A stretch of DNA of 64,000 nucleotides from VXRJ01 sp965246995 (lineage in GTDB: Bacteria; Acidobacteriota; Vicinamibacteria; Vicinamibacterales; UBA8438), in contig OZ252008.1 in assembly GCA_965246995.1 (NCBI GenBank), positions 3,410,001-3,474,000 on the forward strand. Reading direction: 5' to 3'. The position numbers and the translations under genes were made by a program. This document shows, piece after piece, positions 18,235 through 27,002 of the stretch. Within the stretch, counting starts at the first letter, position 1. Each line of letters begins with the position of its first letter. Under the pieces are notes generated by a model. That model had not been told where the DNA came from, ran no database searches, and saw only the letters and a list, made by a program, of their open reading frames with translations.

Positions 18235-19639
18235 GCTCCAATGAGGCCGCGGGTAGTTCCCGCGGATGACACTGGCCGAGCTCTACGAGGACGCGCGGGC
18301 GCTGATGCTTCAATGAGGCCGCGGGTAAGTCCCGCGGATGACTTCGATGCGCTGCGGCTCGCCCGCCGCCCATCTGTGGCTTCAATGAGGCCGCGGGTAA
18401 GTCCCGCGGATGACGCGAGCTGGAAACAAAGCTTACGGAATTCCGCGAGGGGCTTCAATGAGGCCGCGGGTAAGTCCCGCGGATGACGACCTCGCCCTGC
18501 TGCAGGTTTCTGAACAACGTCTCGCTTCAATGAGGCCGCGGGTAAGTCCCGCGGATGACTCGCGAAGTTTTGCAGTGCAACCCCGCTTCCCCCCGGGCTT
18601 CAATGAGGCCGCGGGTAAGTCCCGCGGATGACCGGCAGGCTGACAAACATAGGCGTTGGCGGCAGATGCTTCAATGAGGCCGCGGGTAAGTCCCGCGGAT
18701 GACTCGGATTTCCAGACCTCGTGCTGGTGGCCCGCGGCGCTTCAATGAGGCCGCGGGTAAGTCCCGCGGATGACCTATGGCATTCTGAGGAATCCAGGGC
18801 CCGTAAACCGCTTCAATGAGGCCGCGGGTAAGTCCCGCGGATGACCCGTTGCCTGGCAGTACGCATCAGTCCACCGGTTAAGCTTCAATGAGGCCGCGGG
18901 TAAGTCCCGCGGATGACGCGATCAGGACTCGTCGCCCTAACCACTGCCGCCTGCTTCAATGAGGCCGCGGGTAAGTCCCGCGGATGACGCAAATACTCGG
19001 TCGCGGCATGCGCGCCGACGCTGGGCTTCAATGAGGCCGCGGGTAAGTCCCGCGGATGACCGGCTGGCGCTGACATCGCTGGCCAGCGGCGCCTCGAGCT
19101 TCAATGAGGCCGCGGGTAAGTCCCGCGGATGACGCGCCTGCATCGGCAACGTCCCGTTCTGGATAATGTGGCTTCAATGAGGCCGCGGGTAAGTCCCGCG
19201 GATGACCTCGTCGCCGGCCGGATCGGACTCCCCAACCGTACAGCTTCAATGAGGCCGCGGGTAAGTCCCGCGGATGACAGGTGACAGAGGGCGTCAACGC
19301 GGCCGGCGCGGCCTACGCTTCAATGAGGCCGCGGGTAAGTCCCGCGGATGACCACCTGCGTAAACGTGTCCGTGGCGCGGTACTCAAAGCTTCAATGAGG
19401 CCGCGGGTAAGTCCCGCGGATGACGTATGGAAAACCGGGAATCGCAGGTCCAGGACGCTGCTTCAATGAGGCCGCGGGTAAGTCCCGCGGATGACTGCGC
19501 TGTGCGGGCGCGAGGGACGGCTGTTTGAGCGGCTTCAATGAGGCCGCGGGTAAGTCCCGCGGATGACTTGAGTTGCGCGGTCTGATAGTCCGTCATGCGG
19601 CTCGCTTCAATGAGGCCGCGGGTAAGTCCCGCGGATGAC
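18235..19639 (-). CRISPR. Type I-G CRISPR array, 20 repeats and 19 spacers
   Basis: Repeats are 36 nt and spacers 35-38 nt. Repeat starts: 18235, 18307, 18379, 18452, 18524, 18597, 18668, 18739, 18810, 18882, 18953, 19025, 19098, 19171, 19243, 19317, 19389, 19460, 19532 and 19604. Nineteen repeats are identical; the first, at 18235, differs at 3 positions. The repeat contains a 7-bp palindromic stem (CCGCGGG / CCCGCGG) around a 5-nt loop. On the minus strand it ends in ATTGAAGC, the usual 3' end that becomes the crRNA 5' handle, so transcription runs toward lower coordinates. The degenerate repeat at 18235 is the distal, oldest end. New spacers would be added at 19639, next to the leader and cas2. 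Confidence 0.98.
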
Positions 19640-19640
19640 G

Positions 19641-19695
19641 GACCGCTCGCAAACCCTTGCGTTTCAAGGCGCTGACGACCGGTTTGCGAGCGGTC
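19641..19695. repeat. 15-bp perfect inverted repeat at the leader/array junction
   Basis: GACCGCTCGCAAACC (19641-19655) and GGTTTGCGAGCGGTC (19681-19695) are exact reverse complements separated by 25 nt, beginning 2 nt from the newest CRISPR repeat. A smaller stem, CCTTG (19655-19659) with CAAGG (19665-19669), is nested between them. It could be a protein-binding site guiding spacer integration or a hairpin in the nascent pre-crRNA. Confidence 0.75.
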
Positions 19696-19813
19696 GTGTG
19701 GTTAACCGACGAGCAGCGGTTCAGAGTACCCGCCGATCGGCGAAGCATCCAGCGTACGTCTCTAGTTTTCAAGGATCTCCCGCCGTGCGAGCACTGCCCG
19801 GCATCGCGTCGGC

Positions 19814-19833
19814 ACCGGAGCGCTCGCTCCGGT
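19814..19833 (-). terminator. Hairpin 12 nt after the cas2 stop
   Basis: Arms ACCGGAGCG and CGCTCCGGT (9 bp, 2-nt centre) lie just downstream of the cas2 stop on the transcribed minus strand. This could end or weaken read-through from the cas4-1/cas2 transcript into the leader. No T-tract follows. Confidence 0.45.
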
Positions 19834-19845
19834 CGCGGCAGCGCG

Positions 19846-20133
19846 TCAGACGACAACGGGCTCCCGGCGCACAGCCCGAAACTTCTTGCCCAAGCTGACC
19901 ACGCGCGGGTCGATCCCGTCTGCGACGCCGACATCGACGAGGACGACATGGTCCTCCGCATGATCGATCATCTCGTCCAGTCGTGCAACCAGCGTAGCGT
20001 GCCGGCGGCGGCTGAGGCGGCACTGAAAGACGGAGAGCTGCACCCATTCGCCGTAGCCTTGCATCAATTTATAGACGCGCCGCCACCGCTTCGGATCACT
20101 GATGTCGTAGACGACGATGTACAGGTGTTCCAT
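19846..20133 (-). CDS. cas2: Cas2 spacer-integration subunit
   Basis: A 95-residue protein with the ferredoxin-like Cas2 start LYIVVYDISDPKRWRRVYKL; the conserved Asp lies in YDISD. The mid-region GEWVQLSVFQCRLS is typical. Cas2 dimerises and bridges two Cas1 dimers to capture and integrate protospacers. It follows cas4-cas1 by 5 nt on the same strand and ends next to the leader. The length is normal for the family. Confidence 0.95.
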   Translation of the reverse strand: MEHLYIVVYDISDPKRWRRVYKLMQGYGEWVQLSVFQCRLSRRRHATLVARLDEMIDHAEDHVVLVDVGVADGIDPRVVSLGKKFRAVRREPVVV

Positions 20134-20138
20134 CGCAC

Positions 20139-21848
20139 TCAGCGGGTGGTGAAGTTCGGATACTCGGGAAGCTCGCCGAGCAGATGCCGGCCGAGCAATC
20201 GGGCCTGCATCTCCATCAGGCGCCGGTAGCTCACCCGATAACCGAACAGCGGATGCACGATCTCGTGGCCGAGCCGCCGCTCGAACGTAGAGATGAACGT
20301 CCGCCTGGCGTTCGCGCCGAGGTTGACGCTACCCGCCGCACGCTTGAAATCGGTCGGCTGGACTTCGCCGTTGTTGATTGCCTGAAGGACCACGGAGTCC
20401 GCGATGAGAGGACGAAACGGTTCCATCAGGTCGAGGGCGAGCGCGGGCCGACCATAACGCGGTTGGTGGTAGAGGCCGCGGTAGGCATCGAACCCGACCG
20501 CCGTCAGCGTCACCGTCCAGGCCCGCACCAACAGCGAGTAGGCGAACGACAGCAGCGCGTTGACCGGATCCTTCGGCGGGCGCCGGTTTCTCGTTTCGAA
20601 GTCGAACCCGAACTCGGCACCCGGCGCCGCCTCGTGCAACATCGCGCCGAAGGCCCGGAAATAGCGGGCGGCAGCGGACCCTTCGATGCCGAGCAGTTCC
20701 GGCAGCGAGCCCGCCTCCGCCGCGCGGCGGCTGTCGGCCTTGAGTTCGACCAGAACCGACTGGCTGCTGGCCGCACGTTTCCAGTTGCGGCGCAGCAGCG
20801 TCCGGCAGTTCACGATCTTCGCACTCACCAGCCCGCGGGCGAACTGAAGGCACGTCGACTCGTCGAAGCTTGCGCGGTACTGGGCGGTGCGCAACTCGAC
20901 GTTCTTGTGGCCGTTGCCCATCGTGTGGCCGAAGAACCAGCCGCCGTAGCTGTGCCAGGTGACGGGAATCCCGCGCCACATGAGTTCGTGCAGGCACGGC
21001 GTGGTCAGGTGGATGTTGCCCAGGACGACAACCTGCGACGTCTCTTCCAGACGAGCAGTTGCCAGCTCCACGTCGTCCGCCGTCACGACGAGGGTCTCTC
21101 CGGATTTCGACACTCGCGCCCGGGGCGCCTGGACGTAGAGCGGCAGGGCGTCGGTGCACGGCACCGAGATGGGACGCGGAGTGATGTCCGGCTTGGTGAG
21201 CCGATTGACCTCGTCCGGCAGGCAGATCTCGACCAGCGAGCAGCGCGGGCACTTGGGACTGTCTTCCAGCGGCGGCGGGATGACCCCTTCGGCGGCGACA
21301 CGCCGCAGCCCTTCGACCGCCTCGTGCGTGGCGGCAATGAGTTCGTCGTCGAACGCCACGGGCACGCGTTCGCGGCTGCCGACAAAATAGAGCACGCCCT
21401 CGTCGCAGTCGTAGCCGTGTTCGCGCAGCAGCAGCCCCTGCGCGCAGAGTTGGACCCGCTCCGGATCGTACGCCGCCCGCTCCACATGGGGCCGCTTGCC
21501 TCGCTTGTAGTCGACCGGCGTCAGCTTCCCGCCTTCGGATTCGATCAGGTCCATTCGGGCTATCAGGCCCAGGCGCTCCGACGACAGCGTGATCGAACGC
21601 GCGTGAACCCGACCCGCCTGACCCACGTCAGTCGGTGGCGGTAGGTCGCCGCCGTCCCGGTTGACCCGCCGGTGTGCGTGGCGGCCCTCGACCGTGTCGG
21701 ACGAGTCGACCCACTCGCCCTGGACCCACTCCAGGTAGGCCAGTCGCGGGCAATACACGTATTCGTTCACCAGACGCGCCGGCACCAGCGGCGGTGTGTC
21801 GGCAGCAACAGGCGGGTCCGACCGGTCGAAATGCTCCGGAGCTGACAT
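20139..21848 (-). CDS. cas4-cas1: Cas4-Cas1 fusion, adaptation nuclease/integrase
   Basis: 569 residues from the ATG at 21848, chosen because GGAGGAGGT lies directly upstream; an in-frame extension into the promoter region is spurious. Residues of about 20-215 are Cas4: C33, the RecB-type DYKRGKR motif at 113-119, and the cluster cysteines C200, C203 and C209 for an Fe-S centre. From about 225 the protein is Cas1, with the acidic motif FDFETRNRRPPKDPVNALLS and a later H...D pair in YHQPRYGRPALALDLME. Cas4 trims prespacers and checks the PAM; Cas1 integrates them. This fusion is a hallmark of type I-G (formerly I-U). It is divergent from cas3. Confidence 0.97.
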   Translation of the reverse strand: MSAPEHFDRSDPPVAADTPPLVPARLVNEYVYCPRLAYLEWVQGEWVDSSDTVEGRHAHRRVNRDGGDLPPPTDVGQAGRVHARSITLSSERLGLIARMDLIESEGGKLTPVDYKRGKRPHVERAAYDPERVQLCAQGLLLREHGYDCDEGVLYFVGSRERVPVAFDDELIAATHEAVEGLRRVAAEGVIPPPLEDSPKCPRCSLVEICLPDEVNRLTKPDITPRPISVPCTDALPLYVQAPRARVSKSGETLVVTADDVELATARLEETSQVVVLGNIHLTTPCLHELMWRGIPVTWHSYGGWFFGHTMGNGHKNVELRTAQYRASFDESTCLQFARGLVSAKIVNCRTLLRRNWKRAASSQSVLVELKADSRRAAEAGSLPELLGIEGSAAARYFRAFGAMLHEAAPGAEFGFDFETRNRRPPKDPVNALLSFAYSLLVRAWTVTLTAVGFDAYRGLYHQPRYGRPALALDLMEPFRPLIADSVVLQAINNGEVQPTDFKRAAGSVNLGANARRTFISTFERRLGHEIVHPLFGYRVSYRRLMEMQARLLGRHLLGELPEYPNFTTR

Positions 21849-21883
21849 GGCGACCTCCTCCAACCGACAAGAAACACCGGCCG

Positions 21884-21902
21884 ACTGACAGATTCTGTCA
21901 GT
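21884..21902. promoter_or_regulatory. 19-nt perfect palindrome between divergent cas operons, candidate operator
   Basis: ACTGACAGATTCTGTCAGT has 8-bp arms around ATT. It lies 36 nt upstream of the cas4-cas1 start and 114 nt upstream of the cas3 start, in the 167-nt divergent region. Its form fits a dimeric TetR-, MarR- or XRE-type repressor. No regulator gene is adjacent. Confidence 0.6.
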
Positions 21903-22015
21903 GGACCTGGCTACCCTCCCGAATTGGCGGACAGAAAAGCGTGCGACGTACCGGTAGCGTTGGAATCGCAATCCGGTATGATTCCGCCACCCCGGACCCC
22001 GGCTAGGAATTCCAC

Positions 22016-24583
22016 GTGGACGGCGCAACCATTTATCGAGTCGCGTTGGGAGCAGACCAGGAACCGGATGCGTGGCAATTGGCGCTCGCGAGCGACCCAT
22101 GGCCACGGGTTCTGATCGCGCCGACGGGCTCCGGCAAGACCGCAGCAGTGACGCTCGGGTGGGCTGCTCATCGAGCGCGAGACCCGCAGAGCACGCCCCG
22201 CCGGCTCATCTGGTGCCTGCCGATGCGGACGCTTGTTGAGCAGACCGCGAACGCCGTCAGGGAGTGGTTCCGCAGGCTCGCGGCCGAAGTCGACATCGAG
22301 GGCAGGCTTCCCAGACCGGAAGACGTCTACGAGTTGATGGGCGGCGCGAAGGCCGATGGTTGGCTCGAGGCGCCGGACCGCCCAGCCGTGCTCGTCGGCA
22401 CCCAAGACATGCTGCTGAGCCGGGCGCTCATGCGCGGCTACGCCTCGTCGCGCGCGGTCTGGCCGATGGAGTTCGCCCTGCTACACGAGGATTCGCAATG
22501 GGTGTTCGACGAAGTGCAGCTCATGGGCGCAGGTCGCGCAACTTCCGCCCAACTCGAGGCGTTCCGGCAATCGGACACGGATGGAGCACGGCGCAACGAC
22601 CGGCCGTTGGGGAATCCCTCCCGCAGTCTGTGGGTGTCGGCCACCCTCGATCCACAGTGGCTCGCCACCGTTGACCATCCCGCACCACCGCCAGCGTCAG
22701 TCGTAAGAGTCGATCCGACCGCCGCACCAGGCAGCCGACTTGCGCAATTGGCCCACGCCACCAAGCGACTCGCCCGGTCGCCGATGGCGCCAGCGTCGCT
22801 GAAGAAGCCCGACCTGGCTGGCTACGTCAGCGATCTCGCGGACGCGATTCTGAACGCGCACCGCGACGTGCAAATGACTCTCGCGATCGTCAATCGGGTA
22901 GATAGGGCGCAAGCGCTCCATCGGGCGTTAGGGAGGAAGTTCTCCAAGCCAGGATCGAAGACGCCGACGTTGGCCCTCGTTCACTCGCGCTTCCGCCCCG
23001 CCGACCGCGCGCGGGAGATGAGCAAGGTGACAGGCGCCGGCGACGAAAACCCGCGCGGCCGCATCGTCGTCGCCACACAGGCAGTGGAAGCGGGCGTCGA
23101 CATCTCCGCAGCGGTTCTCTTCACTGAGCTCGCACCATGGTCATCGATGGTCCAGCGCTTCGGCCGTGCCAACCGCTACGCAAAACTGTCCGAGGGAGCA
23201 GATGTTCACTGGATCGACCTGCTTGATGCGACAACGAACGACGCTTCATCGGACAAGGACGCAGAGGAACTAGCGATCCCGTACCAGGTTGCGGAGCTGC
23301 AAGCCGCGCGGGACCGCCTGACGGAGCTGACCGACGTCGCGCCGGCGCACCTTCCCGCGCCGGACGAAATCGAACCGCCCCATCGGGTAATCCGACGTAA
23401 GGATCTCGATGATCTCTTCGATACGGACCCCGACCTGACCGGCTTCGACGTCGACATCTCACCCTATGTTCGGGACGCCGAAGACACAGACATCCGCGTC
23501 TTCTGGCGCGACCTCGCGACAATTGGCGAAGATCCGCCGCGTCCCGGCCGGGAGGAGTTGTGCGCGGTATCCATCAGTGCCGCGAGAACCTGGATCGGCA
23601 AGCTGGCCAACAAGCGAAGAGGCCTCCTGTTTCAGCGCGATCCGCAGTGGCGCCGCGCTGACACCCCGTCCAGCAGCACACCGCCCGGATGGATGCCGCT
23701 GCAGGGGCAACCATGGCCGGGACTGGTCGTGCTCGCGGATCGGAACGCTGGAGGCTACCGCGAAGACGTCGGATTCACCGGCGATCCCAAAGACGTGCCC
23801 GAACCGGGCACCGTCTTTCTGCCACGGGGTGCCGGGGCTGAGGCATCGGAGAGTTCCAGCGTCCCAGGCGAGACAGACGGACACGACGAGGATTCCCTGA
23901 GCCAAAGCGACACAATCGTGCCGCTCGGCGATCATCTCCGACACGTCACCGAGGAGGCTGAGTCGCTCTGTAGCGCGCTCGGCGTAGCAACCACGACGCG
24001 CGCGAACATCGTCCGCGCCGCCCGCTGGCACGATCTCGGCAAGGCACATGAGGTCTTCCAGGACACGATGCGCCGGAGTCTTGACGGACGGGCAGTAGCG
24101 CCTGATGTGCTGCTCGCCAAGAGCATCAAGCGGTCTCGACACTCAAGAGCGTATTTCCGCCATGAACTTGCGTCCGCCCTGGCGTTTCTGGCTCATGAAG
24201 ACTGGTCGCGCGATGCTGATCTGATTGCGTACCTGATCGCCGCTCACCACGGCAAGGTGCGCATGAACCTCCGCGCGCTCCCGCGGGAGGCGGCGCCCAA
24301 GGATGAGCGGGCCGGAGTGCGCTTCGCCCGCGGCGTCTGGGAAGGTGACGAACTGCCATCCCTCAATCTGGACGCCAATGAACGCTGGAAGGGCGGCAGC
24401 TTGTCGCTATCGATCATGGAGTTGGGTTGGGACGACGCGACCCACGAGAGCTGGACGGAACGCACACGCGATTTGCTAGCGCAGCTCGGGCCCTTCCGAC
24501 TCGCGTGGCTCGAGACCCTCCTGCGGATCGCCGATTGGCGGGCATCCGCGAAGGAACGCCGGGGAAACCAGGATGACGGGTGA
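22016..24583 (+). CDS. cas3: Cas3 helicase-nuclease, C-terminal HD type
   Basis: 855 residues from a GTG start with AGGA 7 nt upstream. The SF2 helicase comes first: Walker A APTGSGKT at 35-42, a Walker B box VFDEVQLMG in which DEVQ replaces the usual DExH, and motif VI region VQRFGRANR. The HD nuclease is at the C-terminus (ARWHDLGKAHEVF near residue 670, then AAHHGK). Helicase-before-HD is the reverse of most Cas3 proteins and is typical of type I-G. It would be recruited by Cascade to unwind and degrade invading DNA. Its end overlaps csx17 by 11 nt, so the effector genes are translationally coupled. Confidence 0.95.
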   Translation: MDGATIYRVALGADQEPDAWQLALASDPWPRVLIAPTGSGKTAAVTLGWAAHRARDPQSTPRRLIWCLPMRTLVEQTANAVREWFRRLAAEVDIEGRLPRPEDVYELMGGAKADGWLEAPDRPAVLVGTQDMLLSRALMRGYASSRAVWPMEFALLHEDSQWVFDEVQLMGAGRATSAQLEAFRQSDTDGARRNDRPLGNPSRSLWVSATLDPQWLATVDHPAPPPASVVRVDPTAAPGSRLAQLAHATKRLARSPMAPASLKKPDLAGYVSDLADAILNAHRDVQMTLAIVNRVDRAQALHRALGRKFSKPGSKTPTLALVHSRFRPADRAREMSKVTGAGDENPRGRIVVATQAVEAGVDISAAVLFTELAPWSSMVQRFGRANRYAKLSEGADVHWIDLLDATTNDASSDKDAEELAIPYQVAELQAARDRLTELTDVAPAHLPAPDEIEPPHRVIRRKDLDDLFDTDPDLTGFDVDISPYVRDAEDTDIRVFWRDLATIGEDPPRPGREELCAVSISAARTWIGKLANKRRGLLFQRDPQWRRADTPSSSTPPGWMPLQGQPWPGLVVLADRNAGGYREDVGFTGDPKDVPEPGTVFLPRGAGAEASESSSVPGETDGHDEDSLSQSDTIVPLGDHLRHVTEEAESLCSALGVATTTRANIVRAARWHDLGKAHEVFQDTMRRSLDGRAVAPDVLLAKSIKRSRHSRAYFRHELASALAFLAHEDWSRDADLIAYLIAAHHGKVRMNLRALPREAAPKDERAGVRFARGVWEGDELPSLNLDANERWKGGSLSLSIMELGWDDATHESWTERTRDLLAQLGPFRLAWLETLLRIADWRASAKERRGNQDDG

Positions 24584-27002
24584 CACGCTGACGTTGAGTG
24601 GATGCGCGCCAACGCCGCTGGCCTCGTACCTGAAGGCGCTCGGCGTGCTGCGCTTGGTCTCGTCCCCCGACAACCACGTTTCCGGCAACGCGGCCGATCC
24701 GCTGGCGCGTGGCTGGTGGGAAAACGAGTGCTTCTACCTGCGCACGACCTTGGGCCGGGACGGCCTGTCGCATTTCCTCCTCCATGACTACGCGCCGAGC
24801 CCGATCATGACGCCGTGGAATGGCGGTAGTGGCTTCTACCCGAACGACAACAAGGACGGATTCGGCCTGCTCGCAGCGGATCGCGTGGCGGAACGCTTTG
24901 AGCACCTCTCGTCGGCCATCCGCAATGCCGCTCACACAGTCGATCGCCTGGCTCTGACCGAACGGCCTGACCGGAAGGCCAAGATCGCTCTCGTAGCGGC
25001 GCTCAGAGCGGAACTTCCGGATGTAGCACTACCTTGGCTCGACGCTGTTCTGGCGTTGTCGGGCGGGGGGCTCGCCTATCCGCAACTGCTGGGCACCGGC
25101 GGCAACGACGGCCGACTCGACTTCACCAACAACTTCGCGCGCCGACTCGTGTCGAAGACTAAGCCGACGGGGCTGTTCGATGCGTCAACGGGGGAACCCT
25201 CGGTCGAGGCACAGACACTGCTCGCAAGTGCCCTATTCACTACGCCGACATCTGGCTTGAGTTCAGCCGCGATCGGCCAGTTCGCGCCCGGCACTGCCGG
25301 CGGCCCCAACTCAACCACGGGATACATCTCCGACAGCGAGGTGAATCCGTGGGACTTCGTTCTGATGCTCGAAGGAGCTACGGCATTCGGTGGCGCCGCC
25401 ACGCGACGCCACCAAACAGTCTCTGGCTTCGGGGCGAGTTTCCCTTTCACCGTCCGGACGGTGGGTGCGGGCTGGGGTGGCGTCGAAGCCTCGGACGAAA
25501 ACGATGCACGCGCCGAGTTCTGGGCGCCTCTGTGGATGCGACCGGCCCGTTTCTGCGAAATCGATTCCCTCCTCGGCGAGGGCCGGGCAGTGTTAAACGG
25601 CCGAACTGCAAGGGATGGCCTTGAATTCGCACGGGCGGCGGCAAGTCTCGGCGTCAGCCGCGGGTTCCAAGAATTCGAGCGCTTCGGTTTCCTAATGCGC
25701 GCGGGAAGAACCTATCTCGCGACACCCATGGGCCGCCGTTCCGCCGCCCCTTCGTCGGGAGCGCAGCTTGTAGCCAATCTTGACGCCGGAGGTTGGCTCG
25801 ATCGTGTCCGCCGAATCGGACGTAGCGACGACGAGCCCGGTGCTGCTCGGCAGGCAATCAAGCGACTCGAAGACGCGTTGTTCGGACTTCTGACCGAAGA
25901 GCAAACACCACGGGATGTAGAAGGAGCGCTGCTTGCCCTCGGACAGGTCGCTGGTTGGCTGGCGGTGAGTTCGAGTGGACGCAAGGCGGTCGGGACGCCA
26001 CCGCCCGTTCTTTCATCGGTCTGGCTTGAGCGGGCAGACGATGGCAGTGCGGAGTTCCGGATTGCCGCAGCACTCGCCGGGCTGGGACTGCCCACTCCGC
26101 AGCGTTCCAGGCAGGACACGCCTGCGCATATCGCCGACGAAGTCAGCGGCGACGCAGAGTCGCCGATGGCACTGGCGACACGTGACCCAGAGTCCGCAGA
26201 AGGCTCAAGGCGGGGGCGGTCGAGTGTCCCGCCGCCGATGGCAGCCCATCTTGCACCGCTTGACGAGCAACGCTTCTTCTATCGTGGCCACCTAAGCACG
26301 CGCCGCGCTTGGTCGGACGGCGACGTTCCACCTACCGTGGTCTGGGGCGCAGGCCCGCTCGTCTCGAACCTGATCGCCGTACTGGAACGACGACTCGTGG
26401 AGATGTCGATTCGCAGCCTGGAGGACAAACCACTCGCCGGAGCGACGCTGGCACGACTTGACGACATAGCGGCCTTCCTCTCCGGCGACTTCGACGATGC
26501 GCGCTGCGCGGCCCTGCTCGCGGGCTTGGTGTGGGCGCGACCGGCGCGCTTCGGTTCCAAGCAGATACGCGCCGGCTCTTCGCTACTTCCTTTCGCTTAC
26601 GCCGCTCTAAAGCCAGTGTTGACACCCGACGCAACCCTGCAGTCCGCAGGCGTTCTGCCTCGAACGTCGCGGATGCCGGCTCCTCCCGGACTGATCGCGC
26701 ACTTGCGGGCGGGTGGCGCTGGCCGCGACGGTCGAACAACCGACGCTGCCGTGCGACTTGCCATGACCCGAGCGCGCGCCTCCGGTCTTGCGACCCCCTT
26801 CAAGGCTCCACCCGCGGGCTCTCGGGCGTCGATGATCGAAAGCGGGCGCGTGGGCGCCGGCATCCCGGCCAATCGCCTCGCTGCAGTGCTTCTGATCCCC
26901 ATCGGTGATCTGGCATTGACCGCGCTTATCAAGCGCGCCTATCCGGGCACTTTGACCGACAACGACAACCCGACGACGGAGGACATTACATATGCCACTT
27001 GA
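24573..27002 (+). CDS. csx17: Csx17, type I-G large effector subunit (Cas8u2)
   Basis: An 809-residue protein opening with TLSGCAPTPLASYLKALGVLRL, the diagnostic start of Csx17. No enzymatic motif is expected; it is the large Cascade subunit thought to recognise the PAM and the target strand. The middle includes GGSGFYPNDNKDGF and KPTGLFDASTGEPS, family-like loops. It overlaps cas3 (11 nt) and csb1 (11 nt), making a tight effector operon. The presence of csx17 rather than cas8u1 sets the subtype as I-G. Confidence 0.93.
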   Translation: MTGDTLTLSGCAPTPLASYLKALGVLRLVSSPDNHVSGNAADPLARGWWENECFYLRTTLGRDGLSHFLLHDYAPSPIMTPWNGGSGFYPNDNKDGFGLLAADRVAERFEHLSSAIRNAAHTVDRLALTERPDRKAKIALVAALRAELPDVALPWLDAVLALSGGGLAYPQLLGTGGNDGRLDFTNNFARRLVSKTKPTGLFDASTGEPSVEAQTLLASALFTTPTSGLSSAAIGQFAPGTAGGPNSTTGYISDSEVNPWDFVLMLEGATAFGGAATRRHQTVSGFGASFPFTVRTVGAGWGGVEASDENDARAEFWAPLWMRPARFCEIDSLLGEGRAVLNGRTARDGLEFARAAASLGVSRGFQEFERFGFLMRAGRTYLATPMGRRSAAPSSGAQLVANLDAGGWLDRVRRIGRSDDEPGAARQAIKRLEDALFGLLTEEQTPRDVEGALLALGQVAGWLAVSSSGRKAVGTPPPVLSSVWLERADDGSAEFRIAAALAGLGLPTPQRSRQDTPAHIADEVSGDAESPMALATRDPESAEGSRRGRSSVPPPMAAHLAPLDEQRFFYRGHLSTRRAWSDGDVPPTVVWGAGPLVSNLIAVLERRLVEMSIRSLEDKPLAGATLARLDDIAAFLSGDFDDARCAALLAGLVWARPARFGSKQIRAGSSLLPFAYAALKPVLTPDATLQSAGVLPRTSRMPAPPGLIAHLRAGGAGRDGRTTDAAVRLAMTRARASGLATPFKAPPAGSRASMIESGRVGAGIPANRLAAVLLIPIGDLALTALIKRAYPGTLTDNDNPTTEDITYAT

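Larger units (their letters stand above)
19640..19845 (-). promoter_or_regulatory. CRISPR leader region
   Basis: The 206 nt between the newest repeat and the cas2 stop contain no gene and lie at the leader-proximal end by repeat orientation. A TTGAAA hexamer on the minus strand (near 19766-19771) could be the -35 of the array promoter, but the matching -10 is weak. The region carries two clear inverted repeats, listed separately. The leader is expected to bind Cas1-Cas2 for spacer integration and to drive pre-crRNA transcription. Confidence 0.6.

Noticed and set aside
18123..19596. Several short open frames made of repeated peptides (SSAGLTRGLIEA, MRPRVSPADD)
   Set aside because: These are translations of the CRISPR repeats, not genes.
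18271..19603. Self-targeting spacers
   Set aside because: By eye no spacer matches another place in this window; a genome-wide search was not possible.
22481..22764. Minus-strand frames inside cas3
   Set aside because: They are antisense to conserved helicase motifs of cas3 and show no domain of their own.
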